Source: Actinomadura coerulea (GTDB lineage: Bacteria; Actinomycetota; Actinomycetes; Streptosporangiales; Streptosporangiaceae). Taken from it: a DNA stretch of 64,000 nt. The notes under the pieces were generated by a model. That model was given only the letters and a program-made list of their open reading frames with translations. It made no database searches and had not been told where the DNA came from. Below, one piece after another: positions 47,853 through 55,478 of this stretch (position 1 is the first letter of the stretch; every line of letters begins with the position of its first letter). The stretch lies in NCBI RefSeq assembly GCF_014208105.1, contig NZ_JACHMQ010000001.1:1302001-1366000 (forward strand), read 5' to 3'. A program made the translations under genes and the position numbers.

Positions 47853-50348
47853 TTGGACGTTACGCGTACCGACATCGACGGCGTTCCCGTGTTCTGGAGC
47901 AAGGGCGCGCCGGGCGATGACGAGCATCGAGCGGCGCTGGTGTTCCGGGTGGGACGGGCCGACGAGACCCTGGCAAGGGGCGGGCTCACCCACCTGGTGG
48001 AGCATCTGGCGCTGCACGCGGTCGGCGATGCCGACTATCACCACAACGGCGTTGTGAACGCCGTGACCACCATGTTCGTCACCCATGGCGAGCCTGCGGA
48101 GATCGCTTCATTTCTGACGGCCGTGTGCGAATCGCTGTGCGCGCTTCCCATGGATCGCCTGGAGGCGGAGAAGAACATCCTGCGGACCGAGGCAGAGGGG
48201 CGCGACGCCGGGCTGCAAGGCCAGCTGCTCCTGTGGCGTTACGGAGCGGCCACCTATGGCCTGCCCGCCTACGACGAGCACGGTCTCACCGCCTTAACCC
48301 CCGAGGACGTCCAGGAGTGGGCGGCGCGCTGGTTCACCAAGAACAACGCAGCGCTGGCGATCGTCGGTGGCCCTCCGCCCGAGGGGCTGGCGCTGCCGCT
48401 TTCCGAGGGCGAACGGCGGCCGGTCCCGGAACCGACGAGCGCCCTGCCTCGGACACCCGCCTACTTCAACGCCGACGTCAACGGTGTCGCGATGAGCGCG
48501 ATCGTGCCGCGCTCCTCCGCCGGCCGGGTCTACGCCGACGTCCTCGGCCGCCGCCTTCACCGGGTGCTGCGGAGGGACAACGCGCTGAGCTACACGACGA
48601 GCGTCGACTTCTCATGGAGCGCCGGGGACGGCGTGGAGCTGCTCGCGTTCGCGGACGGGCTGGCGGAGGTGCGTCCGGAACTGGCGGAGCGGTTCTGCGG
48701 GGAGATCGGGCGCATCGCCGCGGAGCCGGTCGGCGCGGCCGAACTCGCGGAGGTCGTCGCGGCGCGGCGCGCCCGCACGGGCTCCGACGAGGCCCGCGCC
48801 TCGCAGCCGATGAGGCGGTGCCTTGCCGAACTGCTGGGGGCCCCGCCGCGGACGACGGACGAGGCCCTGGCCGAACTGGACGCGGTGCGGCCCGAGGACG
48901 TCCAGGAGGTCGGCCGCGCCGTCGTGGACACCGCACTCCTGATGCTTCCGCACGGTGAGGAGCCGCAAGGGGCGCGTTTCGCCCCGGCCCCGACCCGTTC
49001 CATGGTCGCGGTCGAGGGCCGTGTCCACACCCGGACCGGCGACGTCCAGCAAGGGCTGATCGTCGGCCGCGAGGGGGTCACCTTGCTGACCGGCCCGAAC
49101 ATGGCGACCGTCCGCTTCGACCAGTGCGCCGCGGTGTTCGCCTGGCCGGACGGGGCCCGCGCACTGATCGGCCTGGACGGCGTGACGGTCGGTGTCGAGC
49201 CGAACCTCTGGCGCTCCGGCGCGGCCGCCGTCGCGGAGATCGATCGGTACGCCTCCGCCGAGTCGGTCGTCCGCAAGCCGGCCCGCCCCGATGACCGCAT
49301 CCCGTCTCCGGGCGACGACGCCTCCTCGGCCGATCCGGAGGAGGCCGGGACGGCATCGGCCGGCGTGGTGGCCGCCCTCTCCGGGCTGCCCGGCAAGATC
49401 AGGTCGCGGCGGCGACGGCCGGCCTGGCGGGACGAGGCGCTGGCGGCGGCGCTGCCGAAGGTGCGCCGCGGGGACCTGCGCGCGGGCCTGGAACTGCTGG
49501 CACGCACCCGGGACGACGCCGAGACCCGCGCCCTCTACCTGGATAACCTCACCGACGCCGCGCTCGGGCAGGCCAAGCGGCTCACGCGACTGCACGCGGA
49601 CGATCCCGCAGACCCGGACCTGTGCCTGTGGCTCGGAGCGACCCGTGTCGGCGAGGCGTGGGAGGCGCGCAGCGCCCAACGCGCGGAGTATGTCGAGGCG
49701 GAACGGTTCGGCCGGTTCTGGCGGCTGCTCGCCCTCGCGGGCCCGCCGCTCTACCGTGCCGCCGAGCTGCTGCCCGCGGACCCCGTCCCCTGGAACAGCC
49801 TCCAGTGGTACGGCATCGGCATGCAGCTCGGGCGGGACGAACTGGACCGGATCTGGCGGGAACTGACGGAGCGCGACCCGTTCCTCTACGCGGGCCACAT
49901 CTCACGTGCCCAGGCCCTGTGCAAGAAGTGGTGGGGTTCGGAGGCCGAGGTGCTGGACTTCGCCGAGGCGGCCGTCGCCGCGGCCGAGCCGGGCGACCCG
50001 GTCACCGCGGTGCTGGCGGTGGCGCACCTGGAGATCGGTGGTGAGATCGGCACCTGGGACGATCTGAACCGCTACCTGGCCCGGCCCTCGGTGCACGCCG
50101 CGCTCGTGGCGGCCGCCGACCGGTGGCTCGCCGGGGACCGGCGGCATCCGAGGAACCTGGAGGCCCACCACGTCTTCGGTGCGGTGTTCTACCGGGCGGG
50201 CGACCACGACCGGGCCCGGCGCCATCTCAGCCAGGTCGGCCGCACCAGCCCGCCCGAACGCGCATGGGGCTACGCGCCCGACGCCGAGCGGCTGCTGGCG
50301 CGGGCCCGGCGGGACGTCCGCGCGAAGCGTGAGGGGCCGCCGTACTAA
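47853..50348 (+). CDS. M16 peptidase fused to a TPR/DUF4034-like region
   Basis: TTG 47853 with GGAGGGGGAG five bases upstream is preferred. The 831-residue protein begins with an M16 (pitrilysin/insulinase) domain: the inverted zinc motif His47-Leu-Val-Glu50-His51 in 'GGLTHLVEHLALHAVG', with the candidate third ligand in 'EKNILRTEAEG'. A second M16-like half follows ('LGRRLHRVLRRDNALSYTTS'). Around residues 380-480 there is a beta-rich insert. The last 320 residues are helical repeats ('WNSLQWYGIGMQLGRDELDR', 'ISRAQALCKKWWGSEAEVLD') resembling TPR or DUF4034 proteins. Such a fusion is new to me. No signal peptide is seen, so it acts inside the cell. Confidence 0.83.
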   Translation: MDVTRTDIDGVPVFWSKGAPGDDEHRAALVFRVGRADETLARGGLTHLVEHLALHAVGDADYHHNGVVNAVTTMFVTHGEPAEIASFLTAVCESLCALPMDRLEAEKNILRTEAEGRDAGLQGQLLLWRYGAATYGLPAYDEHGLTALTPEDVQEWAARWFTKNNAALAIVGGPPPEGLALPLSEGERRPVPEPTSALPRTPAYFNADVNGVAMSAIVPRSSAGRVYADVLGRRLHRVLRRDNALSYTTSVDFSWSAGDGVELLAFADGLAEVRPELAERFCGEIGRIAAEPVGAAELAEVVAARRARTGSDEARASQPMRRCLAELLGAPPRTTDEALAELDAVRPEDVQEVGRAVVDTALLMLPHGEEPQGARFAPAPTRSMVAVEGRVHTRTGDVQQGLIVGREGVTLLTGPNMATVRFDQCAAVFAWPDGARALIGLDGVTVGVEPNLWRSGAAAVAEIDRYASAESVVRKPARPDDRIPSPGDDASSADPEEAGTASAGVVAALSGLPGKIRSRRRRPAWRDEALAAALPKVRRGDLRAGLELLARTRDDAETRALYLDNLTDAALGQAKRLTRLHADDPADPDLCLWLGATRVGEAWEARSAQRAEYVEAERFGRFWRLLALAGPPLYRAAELLPADPVPWNSLQWYGIGMQLGRDELDRIWRELTERDPFLYAGHISRAQALCKKWWGSEAEVLDFAEAAVAAAEPGDPVTAVLAVAHLEIGGEIGTWDDLNRYLARPSVHAALVAAADRWLAGDRRHPRNLEAHHVFGAVFYRAGDHDRARRHLSQVGRTSPPERAWGYAPDAERLLARARRDVRAKREGPPY

Positions 50349-50857
50349 GGGCGCCGGCCGGGGCCGTCCTGTGTCAGGGCATTCGCGTAGTTGGAGAGCG
50401 AGCGGTTGTATCGGGGGAGGTGGCGGGACAGGGCGCCCAGCGCGAGCCCGGCCGCCTCCCGCTCGCGTCCGACGTCGGTGAGCGCGAGGGCGAGGAACGC
50501 GGTGACGGCGTCGTCGAGCTCGTCCGAGCCGGCCTCGCGTTCCGCGGTCAGCAGCGCGACGCTCTCCTCGGCCCGGCCGAGATTGCGGAGCGTGCTGGCG
50601 TACTGGATCACGGCCTGCCGGCGCCGCCCCTCGGGGAGCCCGGCGGCGAAGGCCCGCCGGTAGTGGTCGGCGGCCTCGGCCTCGTTGCCGATCGAGTCGT
50701 GCGCGGACGCCAGCTCGTACTCGCCGACGGCGTCGCCGGGCGGAAGCTCGGCGGTCAGGGCCCGGACCTTCGCGAGGAAGTCGGCGGGCTCATGGTCGTC
50801 GAAGGCGTCCCAGAGGCCCGCCATGCGCCGTTCCCATTCGGGCACAGGGTCGATCAT
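50345..50857 (-). CDS. Tetratricopeptide repeat protein
   Basis: ATG 50857 gives 170 residues. It consists of helical repeats with TPR spacing: 'AVGEYELASAHDSIGNEAEA', 'ADHYRRAFAAGLPEGRRRQA', 'VIQYASTLRNLGRAEESVAL' and 'VTAFLALALTDVGREREAAG'. The family is common in actinomycetes as a stand-alone short TPR protein. It presumably mediates protein contacts; the partner is unknown. The stop overlaps the convergent M16 gene by four bases. Confidence 0.85.
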   Translation of the reverse strand: MIDPVPEWERRMAGLWDAFDDHEPADFLAKVRALTAELPPGDAVGEYELASAHDSIGNEAEAADHYRRAFAAGLPEGRRRQAVIQYASTLRNLGRAEESVALLTAEREAGSDELDDAVTAFLALALTDVGREREAAGLALGALSRHLPRYNRSLSNYANALTQDGPGRRP

Positions 50858-51147
50858 GGTCGTCAGGATACGGTCACCGGTTCCGAGCCGCGGGGGGCGA
50901 GGGCGAGCCTGAGCGTGGCCCGGAGTGCCGGCTCCTCCAGGCCGCTCTGCCGGGCGGACGGCGTTTCCGACGCTCATGGAGAGGAGCCCGGGAGGAGATC
51001 GGTGTGGCGATAGTGACATTGGAGTCACTCGCAACTCGTGTGCAACGTGGGATGCGGCAGGATTGGACTGTCCGGCCACGGCCGGAATCGGGGTCGCGCC
51101 GGTGCCAACCCACACCTCTCGTACCGGCGCGGCCGCCGGGCCGCAGG

Positions 51148-52380
51148 TCAGACGTTCGCACCGCGGTTCCTGGCGGCACCGAGCCCGTTCTCCGGGACGG
51201 ATCTCGACGTGCCGCGCCCGGCGAGTCCGAACATTCCCAGTGCTCCCAGTGCGCAGGCCGCCGCGGCGACCGGTAGGGAGCCCGGCCCCGCAGTGCCGAG
51301 CAGCCAGCCGCCGAGGCCCGCGCCCAGCGAGGCGCCCACGTAGACCGCGCTGCTGCTGAGCGCCAGCGCTTGCGGGCCTGTCTCCGCGCCGGCCAGCGCC
51401 AGAACGCGCGTCTGGACGGGCGGGGGCACCGCCCAAGCCGCCGCCGACCACACCAGGAGCAGGGGGAGGACGAACGCCAGGTGCGCCGGGCGCAGCGACC
51501 AGGCCACCGCCAGCCCCGCCATCGCCGCGGTGAAGGCGGCGACGGCGAGCGCGAACGTCCGCACCGGGCCGAAGCGGTCGACCAGGGAGCCGCTGAGCCG
51601 CCCGCCCGCGATTCCCGCGATGCCGGTGAGGACCAGGAGACCGCCGAGGCCGGAGGGGGTCACGCCCGCGACGCCGTCCAGGAACGGCGCCAGGTACGTC
51701 TGGATCATCAGGTTGCCGAGGACCGCGGCGACGGCGGCGAGCAGCACGCACAGGACGGCGGGGCGGGCCAGGGGACTGAGGCGTTCGCCCAGGCCGGCCG
51801 AGGGCGGCGGTGCCGTGTCCGGCACGGCGGCACGCAGGAAGGCCAGCGCGGCGAGGCCGAGGAGCCCGCCCGTCACGAACGTGGCCCGCCAGCCGAGCGC
51901 CGCGCCGACCCACGTTCCGAGCGGGACGCCTGCGACGACGGCGCCGGTCAGCCCGGCCATGACGGTGGCCAGGTCGCGGCCCTGGCGTTCCGGTGCGGAG
52001 AGGGCGGCGGTGACCGCGAAGACCGTGGGCAGGACGACCGCGGCGGCGAGCGCGGCCAGGACCCGCAGCGCCATCAGCGCCGGATACGACGCGGCGAACG
52101 GGACGGCGAGGTTGGCGGCGCAGAACACCAGCATCCCGCCGGTCAGCAGGCGGCGCCGCGACCAGGACGCCGTGGCCACGGCCGCGACGGGCGCGATCAC
52201 GGCGCAGATGACGGAGAAGACGGTCACGAGCTGCCCGGCCTCGGCCTCGCCTACCGACAGGTCGTGCGCGATGGACGGCAGCACGCCCACGATCACGAAG
52301 TCGTCGGTCTGGAGGGCGAAGGCGGTCAGCGCGAGCGCGGCGAGCCGGAGCCCGCCGCGAGGGCGTCGGATGAAGGGCAT
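51148..52380 (-). CDS. MFS transporter (DHA1-type)
   Basis: The 410-residue protein has twelve predicted membrane segments. Characteristic stretches are 'FVIVGVLPSIAHDLSVGEA' (TM1), the loop 2-3 'ASWSRRRLLTGGMLV', and 'TGAVVAGVPLGTWVGAALGW' (motif C of drug/H+ antiporters, G-x-x-x-G-P/V-x-x-G). It resembles the AraJ/chloramphenicol-resistance exporters. It probably exports small drugs or metabolites with proton influx. It is divergent from a TetR gene, with a shared operator, so it is likely inducible by its substrate. Confidence 0.93.
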   Translation of the reverse strand: MPFIRRPRGGLRLAALALTAFALQTDDFVIVGVLPSIAHDLSVGEAEAGQLVTVFSVICAVIAPVAAVATASWSRRRLLTGGMLVFCAANLAVPFAASYPALMALRVLAALAAAVVLPTVFAVTAALSAPERQGRDLATVMAGLTGAVVAGVPLGTWVGAALGWRATFVTGGLLGLAALAFLRAAVPDTAPPPSAGLGERLSPLARPAVLCVLLAAVAAVLGNLMIQTYLAPFLDGVAGVTPSGLGGLLVLTGIAGIAGGRLSGSLVDRFGPVRTFALAVAAFTAAMAGLAVAWSLRPAHLAFVLPLLLVWSAAAWAVPPPVQTRVLALAGAETGPQALALSSSAVYVGASLGAGLGGWLLGTAGPGSLPVAAAACALGALGMFGLAGRGTSRSVPENGLGAARNRGANV

Positions 52381-52388
52381 GCGATTAA

Positions 52389-52404
52389 GGTAACACTCGT
52401 TACC
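52389..52404. promoter_or_regulatory. TetR operator in MFS/TetR divergent promoter
   Basis: GGTAAC-ACTC-GTTACC is a perfect 6-bp inverted repeat lying nine bases from the MFS start and 40 from the TetR start. It is the likely site of autorepression by the gene at 52444. Confidence 0.75.
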
Positions 52405-52443
52405 CTATAGGCTGGACGCCCCGACCACGGAAGGGAACCGCCA

Positions 52444-53037
52444 GTGCCGAGGCCGCGCGACCCCCACCGCCGCACCGAGATCCTCGACGCGGTGCTCGAC
52501 CACCTCGCCGAGCACGGGATGTCCGGCCTGTCCATGCGTCCGATCGCCCAGGCCCTCGGGCAGAGCACGCGCGTCCTGACCCACCACTTCGCCGACAAGG
52601 ACGCGCTCCTCGCCGCCCTGCTGTCACGCCTGGACGAGGTCCAGCACGAGCAGCTCCACGCGACCGAGGGCTGGGACGACACCGCACGCGGAATCGGAGC
52701 CGTCGTCCGCGACTCCTGGGACCGCCACCTCGCCCCGGAGAACATCGCGCGGACCCGGCTCGTGCTCGAGATCGAAGGACTCGCGGCGGCCGGCCGTCTC
52801 GGCGACAGGGTTCCGGCGTTCCTGGCGGATCGTGCCGATTTCGTCGCCGGAGCCCTCACCGCCCGCGGCCTCGCCCTTGGCCCGGCCCGCGTCAAGGCGA
52901 CGTTCCTCAACGGCGCCTACTCCGGTCTGCAGGCCGACTTCCTCACCACCGGCGACCGGGAGCGCGTCGAGGCGGCGCTTGAGGAACTGTGCGCGCTCGC
53001 CGACTCCTGGACCGAGCGCCCCGCCTCGACGTCCTGA
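52444..53037 (+). CDS. TetR family transcriptional regulator
   Basis: GTG 52444, with AGGGA eight bases upstream, encodes 197 residues. The N-terminal helix-turn-helix is 'DPHRRTEILDAVLDHLAEHG' and 'MRPIAQALGQSTRVLTHHFA', a standard TetR form. The ligand-binding part has 'LVLEIEGLAAAGRLGDRVPA'. It is divergent from the MFS exporter with a palindrome between them, so it probably represses the exporter and itself. Confidence 0.92.
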   Translation: MPRPRDPHRRTEILDAVLDHLAEHGMSGLSMRPIAQALGQSTRVLTHHFADKDALLAALLSRLDEVQHEQLHATEGWDDTARGIGAVVRDSWDRHLAPENIARTRLVLEIEGLAAAGRLGDRVPAFLADRADFVAGALTARGLALGPARVKATFLNGAYSGLQADFLTTGDRERVEAALEELCALADSWTERPASTS

Positions 53038-53184
53038 TCTGCCGCCGCGCCTGGAACGGAATGGCACCGGCACCAGCACAAACCTCGCCAGTGTGCGGGT
53101 CCGCGAACGGGCGATGCCCGACAGACTTGGACACGGCATGGATTGGACCTGTTCCCGGACAGGACCTGGCCATACCGTCCGCCC

Positions 53185-54210
53185 ATGCGTAACACACGAC
53201 GTTTGGCCCTGGCGGCCGTGGCCGCGTTTCCCCTCATGGCCGCGCTGCCGGCGGCGTCCGCCGCGGACTTCGGTGCGACCGCCACCGGGACCGCCTTCTC
53301 CCCCAATCCCGTCCAGCAGCTCGGCGACCAGTCCCTCACCGACGCGAAGGACGCCGACTACGCCGCCCTCGCGCCCGCCTACCGGCAGTCGACCCTCACC
53401 GATCTCGACGGGTCCGGCTCGCTCACCGGCCGGTACGTCCGGGTCAAGAGCGACACCGGCAAGGCCGCACGGATCGACGGCGGCGCCCTGCCCGCCTACC
53501 ACCGCGACTCCGACCAGTTCGAGCAGGTGATGGGCTACTACTGGGTGACGACCGCGCAGCGGTACCTGCAGCACCTCGGGTTCGGGTCCGGTCTGCGCCC
53601 GGTGAACCAGCGGCAGATCGAGCTGCGGATCAACCAGTACGGCGGTGACAACTCCTTCTTCCGCCCTGACAAGGCGAACATCACGCTCGGCAAGGGCGGG
53701 GTGGACGACGCCGAGGACGCCGAGGTGATCGTCCACGAGTACGGTCACTCCGTTCAGGACGGGCAGGTCACCGGATTCGGCACGAACCTGGAGTCGGGCG
53801 CGATCGGGGAGGCGTTCGGCGACTACCTGGCGGTGGCGGTCACGAGCTGGGCGACCGGCACACCGGCGAAGACCCCGGAGCCGTGCGTCGCCGACTGGGA
53901 CTCGGTCTCCTACACGTCCGGGCCCACGCACTGCCTGCGGAGGCTGGACGGGACGAAGCACTACCCGGAGGACGTCCGCGGTGAGGTCCACGCCGACGGC
54001 GAGATCTGGTCGCGAGCCCTGTGGGACATCCGGCAGGCGCTCGGCGACGCCCGGGCGAGCACGCTGATCGTCGAGGCGCAGTTCGCGTTCGCGCCGGACA
54101 CCTCGTTCAAGGCCGCCGCCGAGGCGACCGTCGCGGCGGCGCAGCGCCTGTACGGGGCGACGGCCGCGCGGGCCGCGACGGACGCGTTCGCCGCGCGGGG
54201 CATCCTGTGA
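53185..54210 (+). CDS. Secreted zinc metallopeptidase, M36/M4-like
   Basis: ATG 53185 opens a signal peptide (MRNTRRLALAAVAAFPLMAA, cleavage near ASAAD at residue 27). The mature part has the gluzincin motif His184-Glu-Tyr-Gly-His188 in 'VIVHEYGHSVQDGQV' and the third ligand in 'SGAIGEAFGDYLAVAV'. 'NQRQIELRINQYGGDNSFF' and 'DGEIWSRALWDIRQALGD' resemble fungalysin (M36). At 341 residues it is shorter than typical members and has little prodomain. No ribosome binding site is obvious, so translation may be leaderless. Confidence 0.85.
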   Translation: MRNTRRLALAAVAAFPLMAALPAASAADFGATATGTAFSPNPVQQLGDQSLTDAKDADYAALAPAYRQSTLTDLDGSGSLTGRYVRVKSDTGKAARIDGGALPAYHRDSDQFEQVMGYYWVTTAQRYLQHLGFGSGLRPVNQRQIELRINQYGGDNSFFRPDKANITLGKGGVDDAEDAEVIVHEYGHSVQDGQVTGFGTNLESGAIGEAFGDYLAVAVTSWATGTPAKTPEPCVADWDSVSYTSGPTHCLRRLDGTKHYPEDVRGEVHADGEIWSRALWDIRQALGDARASTLIVEAQFAFAPDTSFKAAAEATVAAAQRLYGATAARAATDAFAARGIL

Positions 54211-54265
54211 CCGCATGATCGTCGGGGGCGTGGCGCGGCCGTCAGGGGCGTCGTAGCATTCGCTC

Positions 54266-54889
54266 ATGATCACGGCCGCGCTCGCCTTCGCCGTCGCCGC
54301 GATGATCGTCAACGTGGTGCCGGGACTCGACACGTTCCTGGTGCTGCGGACCTCCGTCGCGGGGGGACGCGGCTGCGGGCTGGCCGCGGCGCTCGGCGTC
54401 ATGGCCGGATGCGCGGTGTGGGGCCTCGCCACGGCGGTCGGCCTGACCGCCCTTCTGACCGCCTCGCACGTCGCGTACACCGCGGTGCGCGTCTGCGGCG
54501 CCGCCTACCTGGTCTGGCTCGGCGCGACGGCTCTGTGGCGCGGCAGAGGGAAGACCGAGGCCGAGCCCCCGGAGCCCTCCGTGGCCGCGGGACGGCGTGC
54601 GGCCTTCCGCGCGGGGCTCGCGACCAACCTGCTGAACCCCAAGGCGGGCGTCTTCTACATGAGCCTCGTCCCGCAGTTCATGCCGCGGGGCGCGCCGGTG
54701 TTCGGCACGACGGTCCTGTTCACCGCGATCGACGTGGTCGAACTGGCGGTCTGGTTCTGGCTCGTGTCGGGCGCGGCCGCGGCGATGGGGGAGCGGCTCC
54801 GGCGTCCGTCGTTCCGGCGGCGGATGGAGCGGTTGAGCGGGGTGGCCTTCCTCGGCTTCGCCGCGAACCTGCTGGCCGACCGGCCCTGA
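54266..54889 (+). CDS. LysE family amino-acid exporter
   Basis: The 207-residue protein has the LysE/RhtB layout of five to six membrane segments. The family motif is near the N-terminus ('VNVVPGLDTFLVLRTSVAGG', with the usual G-P-x-x-x like site as VPGLD). The second half contains 'GLATNLLNPKAGVFYMSLVP', diagnostic of LysE/RhtB (NPK). It exports amino acids or homoserine lactones. Its location after a secreted peptidase is suggestive but unproven. Confidence 0.92.
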   Translation: MITAALAFAVAAMIVNVVPGLDTFLVLRTSVAGGRGCGLAAALGVMAGCAVWGLATAVGLTALLTASHVAYTAVRVCGAAYLVWLGATALWRGRGKTEAEPPEPSVAAGRRAAFRAGLATNLLNPKAGVFYMSLVPQFMPRGAPVFGTTVLFTAIDVVELAVWFWLVSGAAAAMGERLRRPSFRRRMERLSGVAFLGFAANLLADRP

Positions 54890-55132
54890 CCGGGGTGACC
54901 GTCACGGCGAACGCCATCATGCGGGAGCCCAGGTGGGCTCTTAACGGCCGGTCAGCTTGGCGAAGCCCGGGAGAGGCGGTCCAGACCGTGTGGCGTTCGC
55001 GCAGCTCCTCGCCGGACAGGCACTCCGCGCTCACCAGCGCGTCGCCGCATCCGGAGTCGGCGTCACAACGCGCAACGCCAGCCGAGCATGGAAGCGGGCG
55101 AGCCGTCTTCTGGTCGACGCGGCCCGCACCTT
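54890..55132 (+). other. Non-coding stretch with a possible sigma-factor remnant
   Basis: These bases contain no complete gene. One plus-strand frame ending at TAG 55134 reads 'RVAASGVGVTTRNASRAWKR' then 'ASRLLVDAARTF'. This resembles the end of an ECF sigma region 4 or a similar HTH, but lacks any upstream part. It adjoins the DUF397 remnant. Confidence 0.35.
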
Positions 55133-55240
55133 CTAGCGGCCGGTGCCCCGCTTGATACGGGCGAGGAAGGCCGCCCAGTCGTGGGCGCCGAACTGGAGGA
55201 CGGGCCCCTCCGGGTCCTTGGAGTCGCGGGCGGCGCGGGT
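55133..55240 (-). pseudogene. DUF397 protein fragment (C-terminal part)
   Basis: The minus strand reads 'RAARDSKDPEGPVLQFGAHD' then 'WAAFLARIKRGTGR' and a stop at 55133. This is the second half of DUF397 proteins (xRDSKxPxGPxLxFxxxxW). The first half, with its Trp-Ser-Ser region, is absent: sequence joins directly to the divergent ATPase fragment at about 55236-55240. Confidence 0.8.
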
Positions 55241-55478
55241 CCGGGTGGAGCTCACGGACGGCGGAGGAGGGAGGCCGCGGGTGCGGGCGCCCGGGGACGA
55301 GGAGGAGAGCGGGCGCGGGCTGATGATCGTCACGGCGGTGGCCGAGCGGTGGGGCGTGCGGCGCGCGGGCGGCGGCACCTGCGTGTGGGCGGAGGTCGTC
55401 CGCAAGGACCGGAGCGCGCCGGGGTTGCGGCGAATTCTGGGGGGCCGCCGTCCTGGACGCCGTAGGCTGCTCGGGTGA
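55236..55478 (+). pseudogene. Anti-sigma ATPase fragment (C-terminal part)
   Basis: The plus strand reads 'RVRVELTDGGGGRPRVRAPG' and 'ESGRGLMIVTAVAERWGVRR' with 'GGGTCVWAEV'. This is the G-box half of the RsbW-like HATPase family that usually stands opposite an Xre/DUF397 gene pair. The N box is missing. The stop TGA overlaps the murA start GTG, so the remnant could still be read in coupling with it. Confidence 0.8.
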
